From Agromyces sp. CF514 (GTDB lineage Bacteria > Actinomycetota > Actinomycetes > Actinomycetales > Microbacteriaceae): DNA of 64,000 nucleotides. This document shows, one piece after another, positions 16,657-24,077 of this stretch. The DNA lies in the NCBI RefSeq assembly GCF_900113185.1, contig NZ_FOZD01000001.1, forward strand, positions 1,674,001 through 1,738,000, in the 5' to 3' direction. The notes under the pieces are model-generated. The model did no database searches. It was not told the DNA's origin and saw only the letters and a list, made by a program, of their open reading frames with translations. Every line of letters begins with the position of its first letter. The first letter of the stretch is position 1. The position numbers were made by a program, and so were the translations under genes.

Positions 16657-17757
16657 ATGTACATCGGCGTGCCTGCTGAGATCAAGAACAACGAATTCCG
16701 CGTGGCGATGACCCCCGCGGGCGTGCACACGCTCGTGCAGCGCGGCCACCGCGTCGCCATCCAGTCGGGTGCCGGCCTCGGCGCCGGCTTCACCGACGAC
16801 GAGTACGTCACCGCGGGCGCCGAGATCGCCGCGACCGCAGCCGACGCGTGGTCCGCCGAGCTCGTGCTCAAGGTGAAGGAGCCGATCGAGGCCGAGTACG
16901 GGTTCCTCCGTGAAGACCTCACGCTCTTCACCTACCTGCACCTCGCCGCCGATCTGCCGCTCACGCGCGCCATCCTCGACTCGGGCGTCACGGCCATCGC
17001 CTACGAGACCGTGCAGCTCGCCGACCGCTCGCTGCCGCTGCTCACGCCCATGAGCGAGGTCGCCGGGCGCCTGGCTCCCCAAGTCGGTGCGGCCGAACTG
17101 CTCGCCTCGAAGGGCGGCCGCGGCGTGCTGCTGGCGGGCGTTCCCGGAACCTCGCCCGCGAAGGTCGTCGTCATCGGCGGCGGCGTCGCCGGCGAGCAGG
17201 CCGCCGCGACCGCGCTCGGTCTCGGCGCCGACGTGACCGTCTTCGACATCTCGCTGCCGAAGCTCCGCGAGCTCGACGCGCGCTACGACCACCGCATCAA
17301 GACGCTCGCCTCGTCGCCCTACGAGATCGCCCGTCAGGTCGCCGACGCCGACCTCGTCGTCGGCGCCGTGCTCGTGCCCGGTGCCGCGGCGCCCAAGGTC
17401 GTCACCGACGAGATGGTCTCGCGCATGAAGCCGGGCGCCGTGCTCGTGGACATCGCCATCGACCAGGGCGGATGCTTCGAGGGCTCGCGCCCGACGACGC
17501 ACGCCGAGCCGACCTTCCGCGTGCACGACGCCATCTACTACTGCGTGGCGAACATGCCCGGCGCGGTTCCGGCGACCTCTACCCCCGCGCTCACGAACGC
17601 GACGCTCCCGTATGCGGTGCGCATCGCCGACCTCGGCTGGCAGGCCGCGCTCGCCGCGGACCCCGCGCTCGCCAAGGGGCTGAACGCCACGGCCGGTCGC
17701 CTCACGAACGAGGGCGTCGCACTCGCCCACGGGCTGGAGCTGCAGACCGCCCCGTGA
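16657..17757 (+). CDS. ald: Alanine dehydrogenase
   Basis: A 366-residue NAD-dependent enzyme that interconverts L-alanine and pyruvate plus ammonia. N-terminal IGVPAEIKNNEFRVAMTPAG, substrate region LKVKEPIEAEY and TYLHLAAD (catalytic Lys and His), Rossmann GGGVAGEQAA, and C-terminal MPGAVPATSTPALTNATLPY. Length and motifs match the family throughout. ATG 16657 is preceded by CGGAG. It is divergent from the Lrp-type regulator and stands alone on its strand. Confidence 0.96.
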   Translation: MYIGVPAEIKNNEFRVAMTPAGVHTLVQRGHRVAIQSGAGLGAGFTDDEYVTAGAEIAATAADAWSAELVLKVKEPIEAEYGFLREDLTLFTYLHLAADLPLTRAILDSGVTAIAYETVQLADRSLPLLTPMSEVAGRLAPQVGAAELLASKGGRGVLLAGVPGTSPAKVVVIGGGVAGEQAAATALGLGADVTVFDISLPKLRELDARYDHRIKTLASSPYEIARQVADADLVVGAVLVPGAAAPKVVTDEMVSRMKPGAVLVDIAIDQGGCFEGSRPTTHAEPTFRVHDAIYYCVANMPGAVPATSTPALTNATLPYAVRIADLGWQAALAADPALAKGLNATAGRLTNEGVALAHGLELQTAP

Positions 17758-17778
17758 CCCTGCAAGCGGTCGACGGGC

Positions 17779-18093
17779 TCAGGAGAGCGTCAGGAACAGC
17801 TTCTCGAGCTCGTCGATCGTGAGCCGATCGCCCGGTGCCGCGGATTCCGCGCCCGGGCGATCGTCGTCGACGCACTCGCGCATCGCCGTGGCGACGATCG
17901 CGAACCCCGCCTTGTCGAGCGCGCTCGAGACCGCGGAGAGCCGCGTCACGACCGTGCGGCAGTCGGATCCGGTCTCGACGGCGTCGATCACGGCGTTCAA
18001 CTGGCCGCGGGCACGCTTCAGGCGGTTCAGGATGCGGCGCTGGGCGTCGTCCGTCGGCGCGGGCGAGTCCACCGCGGCATCCGTCGTCGTCAC
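17779..18093 (-). CDS. CsoR-family sensor with CstR-like Cys pair (persulfide sensor candidate)
   Basis: A 104-residue all-helical repressor of the CsoR/FrmR/CstR family (ILNRLKRARGQLNAVIDAVE). Copper-sensing CsoR uses Cys-His-Cys; here the first Cys (SDCRTVV) and second Cys (RECV) remain but the His four residues before the second is Ala (ATAMREC). Cys pairs without His are typical of CstR persulfide sensors. The GTG start overlaps the stop of the upstream rhodanese gene, so the pair form one operon, and a matching operator lies in front of it. The assignment to persulfide rather than copper is inference from ligands and context. Confidence 0.8.
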   Translation of the reverse strand: MTTTDAAVDSPAPTDDAQRRILNRLKRARGQLNAVIDAVETGSDCRTVVTRLSAVSSALDKAGFAIVATAMRECVDDDRPGAESAAPGDRLTIDELEKLFLTLS

Positions 18094-18398
18094 CGGTCGG
18101 TTCCGAGTGTGAGCGGAAGCCCCAGGCGGTGCCACTCGACGATGCCGCCCTCGATGTTCACCGTGTCGACGCCGAGGCTCTCGAGGTAGACGGCGGCCTG
18201 CGCGCTGCGCCCGCCGACGTGGCACAGTGTGTACACGGTCGTGTCGCGGGGGACCTCGTCGACGCGTGCGACGAGCTCGCCGAGCGGGATGTGCAGTGCG
18301 CCTTCGATGCGCGCCCGCTCGAGCTCGTGCGGTTCGCGCACGTCGAGGATGACGGCGCCGTCGAGGGCGTGCACTTCGGTGGCGGTGATCTCGTGCAT
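18090..18398 (-). CDS. Rhodanese-like sulfurtransferase, single domain
   Basis: A 102-residue single rhodanese domain (ILDVREPHELERARIEGALH) with the active-site cysteine in YTLCHVGGRSAQAA. Such proteins carry sulfane sulfur as an enzyme persulfide. ATG 18398 follows GGAGGA at good spacing. The gene is first in an operon with the CstR-like regulator (TGA/GTG overlap). Together with the operator upstream this looks like a self-regulated sulfide/persulfide response unit. Confidence 0.9.
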   Translation of the reverse strand: MHEITATEVHALDGAVILDVREPHELERARIEGALHIPLGELVARVDEVPRDTTVYTLCHVGGRSAQAAVYLESLGVDTVNIEGGIVEWHRLGLPLTLGTDR

Positions 18399-18453
18399 CG
18401 GGCGGTTCCTCCGGGTCGGGCCGTGCGCTCGGAGCGGCACGGACGGGCGGTCG

Positions 18454-18459
18454 AGGCTA
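18454..18459 (-). promoter_or_regulatory. -10 box (TAGCCT) of the rhodanese operon
   Basis: TAGCCT on the complement lies about 55 bases before the rhodanese start. The palindrome at 18464-18480 fills the spacer and -35 position of this promoter, a placement suited to repression. Confidence 0.5.
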
Positions 18460-18463
18460 CCAC

Positions 18464-18480
18464 GATACCCGTGGGGTATC
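18464..18480. promoter_or_regulatory. CsoR/CstR-type operator
   Basis: GATACCC-GTG-GGGTATC is a perfect 7-bp inverted repeat with a 3-base centre. TACCC/GGGTA dyads are the known recognition pattern of CsoR and CstR repressors. It overlaps the promoter of the rhodanese/CstR-like operon and lies 50 bases upstream of the divergent helicase-like gene's -10 box. Confidence 0.7.
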
Positions 18481-18530
18481 CGAAGCTGCCCGGAACGGCG
18501 ATGCATCCCACGAATCGGGCGTCATGGCCT

Positions 18531-18536
18531 TATCGT
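18531..18536 (+). promoter_or_regulatory. -10 box (TATCGT) of the helicase-like gene
   Basis: TATCGT ends 6 bases before GTG 18543, matching the leaderless spacing seen at many other genes here and supporting that start. Confidence 0.4.
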
Positions 18537-18542
18537 GTCCGT

Positions 18543-21500
18543 GTGCGGCGGCTCGAACGGAACGATGACGAGGACCTGACCCTCGGCGAGAACGCGGCTG
18601 CCGCTGCCGTCGAATCGACCCCGGAAGCGATGACCCAGAACCTCACGAGCCCTCACAGCGTCAGTCTCGGCGACCCCGACCTCGTCGCGGGCAACGTCGC
18701 CGAACCCGCATGGAGCCGCTGGCAGCGCGAGCTCGAGACCGTCGGCGGCCGTTCGCCGCTCGTGCGCTTCGTCGACACGCCGCGCACGCGCATCGAGCTC
18801 TCGACGACGCACCCCGGCGGCCTGCCGCAATTCATCACCGGGCGCTCGACGCTGCTCTCGAGCCTGATCCGCGACGAGCTCGCGCTGCGCAACGCCCGCC
18901 TCGCCGCCGCCGAGATCACGCAGAAGGGCGTCGAGCTGCGTTCCGTGCGAGGCGTCGAGTCCGTGCACCTCGCGATCGGCCTCGCGTCGTGGCGCAACGG
19001 CGGCGAGGAGTTCCTCGCGCCCGTGCTGCTGCGTCCGCTCGCGATCCGCCGATACGGCCGCGACTTCGAGCTCAAGCTCAAGGGCCAGCCGTTCCTGAAC
19101 CCCGCGCTCGCGCGCGAACTCCGCGAGCAGTTCCAGATCACGCTCGACGCCGACGCATTCGTCGCGCTCGCGATCACGAACGGCGTGTTCAAGCCGCAGC
19201 CCGTCATCGACCGGCTCCGCGGGCTGACGAGCCACCTGCCCTGGTTCCAGGTCGCCCCGCGCCTCGTGGTCTCCTCGTTCGCCGAGGTCGGTCCGGCCAT
19301 GGCAGCGGATGCCGCAGAGCCCGACCATCCCCTCGTCGACGCGATCGCGGGCAACCCGACCGCTCGCGCGGCCTTCGTCGGCTTCGGCGAGCGTGTGCGC
19401 CCGGTGCCGCAGGACGAGCGGCCGCCGTCGACCGACACCCTCCTGCTCGACGCGGATCCCGAGCAGGAGCGCGTCGTCGCCGAGATCGAGGCCGGCACGT
19501 CGCTCGTCGTGAAGACGCTGCCGGGCACCGGCGGCACGCAGACCATCGTGAACGCCGTCGGCGCACTCGTCGCGAAGGACCGCCGCGTGCTCGTGGTGGG
19601 CGCCCGCAGGGCGAGCCTCGACGGCATCGTCCACCGCCTCACCCAGGTCGGCCTCGCCGGTGCCGCGGTCACGACCGCGAGCCTCCGACGCGACCTCATC
19701 ACGTCGATCTCCCGCAACGAGAAGGTCGAGCGCCCCAGGGTCGCCGATGTCGACGACGCGCTCGTGCGGCTCCGCAAGGCGCTCGTCGACTATCGCTCCG
19801 CACTCACCCGCCCCGAGCCCGAGCTCAAGGTCTCGGTGCTCGATGCGCTCGGCGAGCTCGCCAGGCTCGCACTCCTTCCGGCACCGCCTTCGACCACGGC
19901 GCGGCTCTCGCACGCGTCGCTCGTCGCGCTCGCCGAAGGGCGGGACCGCGTCTCCCGCGACCTCGTGCGCGCCGCCGCGCTGGGCGAGTTCAAGTACGGA
20001 CCGGGCGACTCGCCCTGGTACGGCGCCTCGTTCGCGTCATCGAGCGAGGCGACCGAGGCGCATCAGCTCGCCAAGCGACTGAGCGACGTCGACGTGCCGC
20101 GCCTGCTCGACCGCGGCCGCACGCTCATCGGACAGACGCGCCTGCGGATGTTCGAGTCGGTCGCCGAGCTCGGCGTGTTCCTGCGGCTCCTCCTCGACGT
20201 CCGCGAGACGCTCGACCGGTTCCGGCCGTCGGTGTTCGACCGACCGCTCGGCGAACTCATCGCCGCGACCTCGCCGCGCCGCGAATCACCCGGAATGTCG
20301 GGCGCGAACCGTCGCCGGCTTCGCCGTCACGCGCTCGAGTACGTGCGACCCGGCGTGCACGTCACCGACCTCAACGCGGCACTGCGCGGCATCCAGCAGC
20401 AGCGCACGCTCTGGCAGCGCTACTCCGAGGCCGGATCGATCCCTGGCGTGCCGGTCGGACTCGACGACGTGCACGTCGCCCACCGGTCGGTCGAGCACGA
20501 CCTCGGCGTGCTCGACAGCCCGCTCGGCCTCACCGGAACGCCGCGGCGGCTCGCCGCGCGCCCCGTACGCGACCTCACCACGATGCTCTCCGGCCTCGCC
20601 GCCGAGTCCGAGGTGCTCGCGAACCTGCAGGAGCGCACGGCGCTGCTCGGCACGCTGCGCGACCTCGGGCTCGACCCGCTGCTCGTCGACCTCGCGAGGC
20701 GTCACGTGCCGGAGCAGGTCGTCGCGGCCGAACTCGAACTCGCGTGGTGGCAGTCCGTGCTCGAGCAGATGCTGGCGACCGACACGGCGCTGCTCGGCGC
20801 CGACACCGCGCTCCTCGATCGGCTCGAGGGCGACTTCCGGCTCGTCGACGAGGCGCACGCGTCCTCCGCGGGCCCGCAGCTGGCGTGGCATCTCGGTGAG
20901 AACTGGAAGGTCGCGCTCGTCGACCACCCCGAAGAGGCCGGGCACCTCAAGCGCATGCTTCGCGGCGATCGCGTCGACGCGGCGAGGCTCCAGCACGACA
21001 CGCCGCACCTGTTCCGTGCGCTCGCCCCGATCTGGCTCGCCTCGCCTTACGACGTCGCCGCGATCGACCCCTCGGTCGGGTTCGACACCGTGATCCTCGT
21101 CGACGCGGGCTCGACGACCATGGCCGAGAACCTCGGCGCGATCCGCCGGGCCAAGCAGGTCGTCGCATTCGGCGACCCCGTGACCCAGACGCCGACGATC
21201 TTCGAGACCGGCCTCGACGACCCCGATGCGACGACGGATGCCGCGGCGGCCGTCGAGCGCGAATCCGACGGCGTCGACGCGCTCCACGCCGATTCCGCGC
21301 TCGCGCGCCTGGGCGAGCTGCTGCCCACGATGACGCTGACGCGCAGCTATCGGGCCGGGGGAGAGGACCTCGCCGAGCTCGTGAACCGGCGCTTCTACGG
21401 CGGCCGCATCGAGTCGCTGCCGTGGGCGGGCAGCTTCCTCGGGCACGGCAGCCTCGGGCTGCACTACGTGCGCGGCAATGGCCTGCCCGACCAGGTGACG

Positions 21501-22319
21501 GGCACGGTCGAGAGCATCGACTCGGAGGTCGCCAAGGTCGTCGAGCTCGTCATGGAGCACGCCGTCAAGCGCCCGCGCGAGTCGCTCATGGTGGTCACTG
21601 CCAGCACGCGGCACGCCGCGCGCGTGCATCAGGCCGTGCTCGCGGCGTTCGCCAAGCGCACCGACCTGTCGGACTTCATCCTGAAGGACCGTGCGGAGCC
21701 CTTCACCGTGCTCACGCTCGAGCAGTCCGTGGCGCAGAGCCGTGACCGGGTCATCTTCTCGGTCGGCTACGGGCGCACCCCGCACGGCCGCCTGCTCTCG
21801 AACTTCGGCTCGCTCGGAGAACCCGGCGGCGACCGCCTGCTCGCGGTCGGCATGACGCGCGCCCGCCGCTCGATGGACATCGTCTCGGCGTTCCGACCTG
21901 ACGACATCGACGAGGAGCGGCAGTCGCACGGCGTGCTCGCCCTCGCGAGCATCCTCAGCCAGACCGAGGAGCGCGCCGCAGACGACGGAAGCGGCACGAC
22001 GGGCGCCTCGATGCTCGACGACCTCGCCGCGCGGCTCGAGCGCCGTGGCATCCGAGTCAGCTCGGGGCACCGCGGGCGCCTGGCGCTCGCGGCGGCGAAC
22101 GCGGGCAAGGCCGTCGTCGTCGAGACCGACGAGGTGCTCACGGGCTACAGCCTGCGCGAGTCGCTGCGCCTGCGCCCCGACGTGCTGCGCCGGCTCGGCT
22201 GGCACTACCTCCGCGTGCACAGCTTCGAGCTGTTCGGCAACCCCGAGGCCGTCGCCGACCGGGTCGCCACGCTCCTCGGCAAGCCGCCGGTGCTGCCGGC
22301 GGATGCCGCATCCGCATGA
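18543..22319 (+). CDS. SF1 helicase-like protein with eroded ATPase motifs and MTES_1575-type C-terminal domain
   Basis: A 1,258-residue protein. The centre follows the Upf1/Sen1-like SF1 plan, but key residues differ: Walker A region PGTGGTQT (327-334) lacks the Lys, the DEAS position reads VDAGST (about 853-858), and GDPxQLPP reads GDPVTQTP (877-884). Motif VI AVGMTRARRS (about 1100) is intact. The last 100 residues (ARLERRGIRVS, VVVETDE, RLGWHYLRVHSFELFGNPEA) resemble the restriction-endonuclease-fold MTES_1575 domain. This order recalls the DUF4011-helicase-Vsr plan of the Hhe defence family. GTG 18543 is preferred from the -10 spacing; ATG 18630 is the alternative. Enzymatic activity is doubtful; a scaffold or nucleic-acid-binding role is possible. 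Confidence 0.8.
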   Translation: MRRLERNDDEDLTLGENAAAAAVESTPEAMTQNLTSPHSVSLGDPDLVAGNVAEPAWSRWQRELETVGGRSPLVRFVDTPRTRIELSTTHPGGLPQFITGRSTLLSSLIRDELALRNARLAAAEITQKGVELRSVRGVESVHLAIGLASWRNGGEEFLAPVLLRPLAIRRYGRDFELKLKGQPFLNPALARELREQFQITLDADAFVALAITNGVFKPQPVIDRLRGLTSHLPWFQVAPRLVVSSFAEVGPAMAADAAEPDHPLVDAIAGNPTARAAFVGFGERVRPVPQDERPPSTDTLLLDADPEQERVVAEIEAGTSLVVKTLPGTGGTQTIVNAVGALVAKDRRVLVVGARRASLDGIVHRLTQVGLAGAAVTTASLRRDLITSISRNEKVERPRVADVDDALVRLRKALVDYRSALTRPEPELKVSVLDALGELARLALLPAPPSTTARLSHASLVALAEGRDRVSRDLVRAAALGEFKYGPGDSPWYGASFASSSEATEAHQLAKRLSDVDVPRLLDRGRTLIGQTRLRMFESVAELGVFLRLLLDVRETLDRFRPSVFDRPLGELIAATSPRRESPGMSGANRRRLRRHALEYVRPGVHVTDLNAALRGIQQQRTLWQRYSEAGSIPGVPVGLDDVHVAHRSVEHDLGVLDSPLGLTGTPRRLAARPVRDLTTMLSGLAAESEVLANLQERTALLGTLRDLGLDPLLVDLARRHVPEQVVAAELELAWWQSVLEQMLATDTALLGADTALLDRLEGDFRLVDEAHASSAGPQLAWHLGENWKVALVDHPEEAGHLKRMLRGDRVDAARLQHDTPHLFRALAPIWLASPYDVAAIDPSVGFDTVILVDAGSTTMAENLGAIRRAKQVVAFGDPVTQTPTIFETGLDDPDATTDAAAAVERESDGVDALHADSALARLGELLPTMTLTRSYRAGGEDLAELVNRRFYGGRIESLPWAGSFLGHGSLGLHYVRGNGLPDQVTGTVESIDSEVAKVVELVMEHAVKRPRESLMVVTASTRHAARVHQAVLAAFAKRTDLSDFILKDRAEPFTVLTLEQSVAQSRDRVIFSVGYGRTPHGRLLSNFGSLGEPGGDRLLAVGMTRARRSMDIVSAFRPDDIDEERQSHGVLALASILSQTEERAADDGSGTTGASMLDDLAARLERRGIRVSSGHRGRLALAAANAGKAVVVETDEVLTGYSLRESLRLRPDVLRRLGWHYLRVHSFELFGNPEAVADRVATLLGKPPVLPADAASA

Positions 22320-22522
22320 GCGACGAACGACAGCGCGTCGAGCGGGCGAAGGGTCGCGCCCGGCGGGCGCGGCTGACGCCGGCTCCCGGCACGGACCCGA
22401 CGCCCGAGGCCCCGGTGCCCGGCCGTGACGTCGGGGCCGACGACGAGGACGCCGGGCGCGCGGCATCCGTTCGCCCCGAAGACGAGCGACTGAGACGCGA
22501 GAAGCCGCCGCACTGGGGGTGA
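22316..22522 (+). CDS. Small charged protein coupled to the helicase-like gene
   Basis: A 68-residue, highly charged, probably disordered protein (MSDERQRVERAKGRARRARL, then Pro/Asp/Glu-rich). Its ATG overlaps the stop of the helicase-like gene in ATGA, so it is translated from the same mRNA. Basic N-terminus and acidic C-terminus suggest a nucleic-acid or protein contact function. No family recognised; the coupling is the main evidence that it is real and a partner of the large protein. Confidence 0.6.
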   Translation: MSDERQRVERAKGRARRARLTPAPGTDPTPEAPVPGRDVGADDEDAGRAASVRPEDERLRREKPPHWG

Positions 22523-22570
22523 CCACAGGGTCGTTCCCGGTGCGACGGCTCGCGGTCGCCATCGGCGCGT

Positions 22571-22614
22571 CGGCGTCAGTGCGGCGACGGCGTCAGTACT
22601 GTGCCGGCGTCAGT
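22571..22614. repeat. Three 10-mers at 17-bp spacing across the mscL stop codon
   Basis: CGGCGTCAGT occurs at 22571, 22588 and 22605, exactly 17 bases apart. On the complement each copy carries TGA (in ACTGACGCCG); the 22605 copy contains the mscL stop. Since 17 is not a multiple of 3, the TGAs cover all three frames. Confidence 0.8.
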
Positions 22615-23047
22615 GACGCGGCTGGTGCGGCCCGTCGGCCGGACGCTCGGCGAGCAGGTCGCGGATCTCGGAGAGCAGCGTGAGCTCCGTCTCGGGCTCG
22701 TCGGGGTCGGGCGCCCCGGCCTTGCGCTTGGCCTCGGTGCGCTCCTTGAGCGTGTTCATCGGGAGGACGAACACGAAGTAGACGACCGCCGCGACGATGA
22801 GGAACGTGATGATCGCGCCGATCACGGCGCCGAACTTCACGTCGGAGGTGCCGCCGTCGAGCGTCGGAATGGAGACGACCAACGCCGTGTCGAGGCTGTC
22901 GGCGCGGAAGACCGCGCTGATCAGCGGGTTGATCAGGTTGTTCACGATCGAGGTCACCACGGCCGTGAACGCCGTGCCGATGACGACCGCGACGGCCAGC
23001 TCGATCACGTTGCCCCGGAGGATGAATTCCTTGAAGCCCTTCAGCAC
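22610..23047 (-). CDS. mscL: Large-conductance mechanosensitive channel
   Basis: A 145-residue MscL: N-terminal amphipathic start LKGFKEFILRGNVIELAVAV, TM1 pore helix (16-40), periplasmic loop with the family's IPTLDGGTSDVKFGAVIGAI, TM2 (65-90), and a charged cytoplasmic tail (TEAKRKAGAPDPDEPE). It opens under membrane tension to release solutes during hypo-osmotic shock. GTG 23047 follows AGGGGG. Longer frames upstream are spurious. Confidence 0.95.
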   Translation of the reverse strand: MLKGFKEFILRGNVIELAVAVVIGTAFTAVVTSIVNNLINPLISAVFRADSLDTALVVSIPTLDGGTSDVKFGAVIGAIITFLIVAAVVYFVFVLPMNTLKERTEAKRKAGAPDPDEPETELTLLSEIRDLLAERPADGPHQPRH

Positions 23048-23075
23048 GTTGCCCCCTGCTGTCTCGTCGATAGGT

Positions 23076-23393
23076 CTAGGCCACGCTAGCGGTCGAACCG
23101 CCCGAAGACGAACCCGACGACGAGCCCCCCGTCGAGCCCGACGACGACCCGCCGGAGGACGAACCCTTCGACGAATCGCCCGACGAGCTCTTCGACGCGG
23201 GCACCGCAGAGCTCCCCGAACGCGAGTCGGTGCGGTAGAAGCCCGACCCGTTGAAGGTGACGCCGACCGCGCTGAACAGCTTGCGGAGCGGACCGCCGCA
23301 TGCCTCGCAGACCGTGAGGCTGTCGTCGGCGAAGGACTGCTGGATGTCGAAGGCGTTGCCGCACGAGGTGCAGCGGTACGAATAGGTGGGCAT
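23076..23393 (-). CDS. FmdB-family zinc ribbon protein with Ser/Gly tail
   Basis: A 105-residue protein. Residues 1-45 are the FmdB regulatory zinc ribbon (PTYSYRCTSCGNAFD, then CEACGGPLRKLFS) with two CxxC knuckles. From about residue 60 to the end it is almost entirely Ser and Gly in short units (SSSGGSSSGSTGG), probably disordered. The FmdB name comes from a suggested role in amide metabolism, but the biochemical role is not established. It lies between mscL and the cyclo-ligase on the same strand with 28- and 34-base gaps, so cotranscription is plausible. Confidence 0.88.
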   Translation of the reverse strand: MPTYSYRCTSCGNAFDIQQSFADDSLTVCEACGGPLRKLFSAVGVTFNGSGFYRTDSRSGSSAVPASKSSSGDSSKGSSSGGSSSGSTGGSSSGSSSGGSTASVA

Positions 23394-23427
23394 GAGGATC
23401 TTTCGGCTCGAGGGGGTGCGACGCCGG

Positions 23428-24006
23428 TCAGAACGCGTGGATGCGCGTGGGCGTCACGACGCCGTTCACCGGTTGGTCGTGCACCTCGCGCGGAACCTCT
23501 TCGACGAACTCGCTGTCGAAGACCACGGCGTACACCGGAGGACATTTTCCCATCGAACCGAGGGTTTTGTCGAAATAGCCCCGACCCCAGCCCAATCGCA
23601 TGCCCGTGCCGTCGATCGCGGCGGCGGGGACGATGATGAGATCGACGTCGTTGATCGCCATCGGACCGAGCAGTTCGCCGACGGCCTCGGGGGTGCCGTG
23701 CAGCCCGAGCCGCTCGTCGTCGGACTCGCCCACGGTCCAGTCGAGCAGGCCGTCTTCGCGGGTCACCGGGAACAGCACCCGGATGCCGTGGGCCTCGGCC
23801 CACTCGACGAACGGGCGCGTGTCGGGCTCGGACGGCATCGAGAGGTAGCACGAGACGGACGCGGCATCGGTCGATCCGACGAGCTCCTCGAGCCGCGCGG
23901 TGAAGCCCTCGGTCGCGAGGCGGCGCTCGTGCGATGACATGTTCTGGCGGCGTTCACGGAGTTCGGCGCGCAGAATGCGCTTCTGAACGGACGGATCGTC
24001 GGGCAT
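23428..24006 (-). CDS. 5-formyltetrahydrofolate cyclo-ligase
   Basis: A 192-residue enzyme that uses ATP to turn 5-formyl-THF into 5,10-methenyl-THF, returning stored folate to the active pool. Family features: basic N-terminus (KRILRAELRERRQNM), Y-x-S-M-P-x-E-x-D segment, and the ATP/substrate loop GMRLGWGRGYFDKTL. ATG 24006 is chosen over ATG 24015 because TAGGAT (complement 24014-24019) ends 7 bases before it and would overlap the other start. Divergent from galU. Confidence 0.93.
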   Translation of the reverse strand: MPDDPSVQKRILRAELRERRQNMSSHERRLATEGFTARLEELVGSTDAASVSCYLSMPSEPDTRPFVEWAEAHGIRVLFPVTREDGLLDWTVGESDDERLGLHGTPEAVGELLGPMAINDVDLIIVPAAAIDGTGMRLGWGRGYFDKTLGSMGKCPPVYAVVFDSEFVEEVPREVHDQPVNGVVTPTRIHAF

Positions 24007-24013
24007 GGCACTC

Positions 24014-24019
24014 ATCCTA
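24014..24019 (-). promoter_or_regulatory. -10 box (TAGGAT) of the cyclo-ligase gene
   Basis: TAGGAT on the complement ends 7 bases before ATG 24006; it decides between two nearby ATGs and predicts a leaderless mRNA. Confidence 0.5.
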
Positions 24020-24064
24020 AGACGATGTTCGGATTTCGTGACCGCGCGGAAACAGGCTTCCGGA

Positions 24065-24070
24065 TACGCT
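24065..24070 (+). promoter_or_regulatory. -10 box (TACGCT) of galU
   Basis: TACGCT ends 7 bases before the galU ATG with no ribosome site between them, again predicting a leaderless transcript. Confidence 0.5.
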
Positions 24071-24077
24071 GAATCGC

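Noticed and set aside
17779..18093. Copper-sensing CsoR
   Set aside because: The His of the Cys-His-Cys copper site is Ala, and there is no copper exporter or chaperone nearby; a CstR-like assignment fits better.
18543..22319. A complete, active Hhe-type defence helicase-nuclease
   Set aside because: The Walker A lysine and the acidic residues of motif II are missing, and there are no other defence genes or mobile elements in the region.
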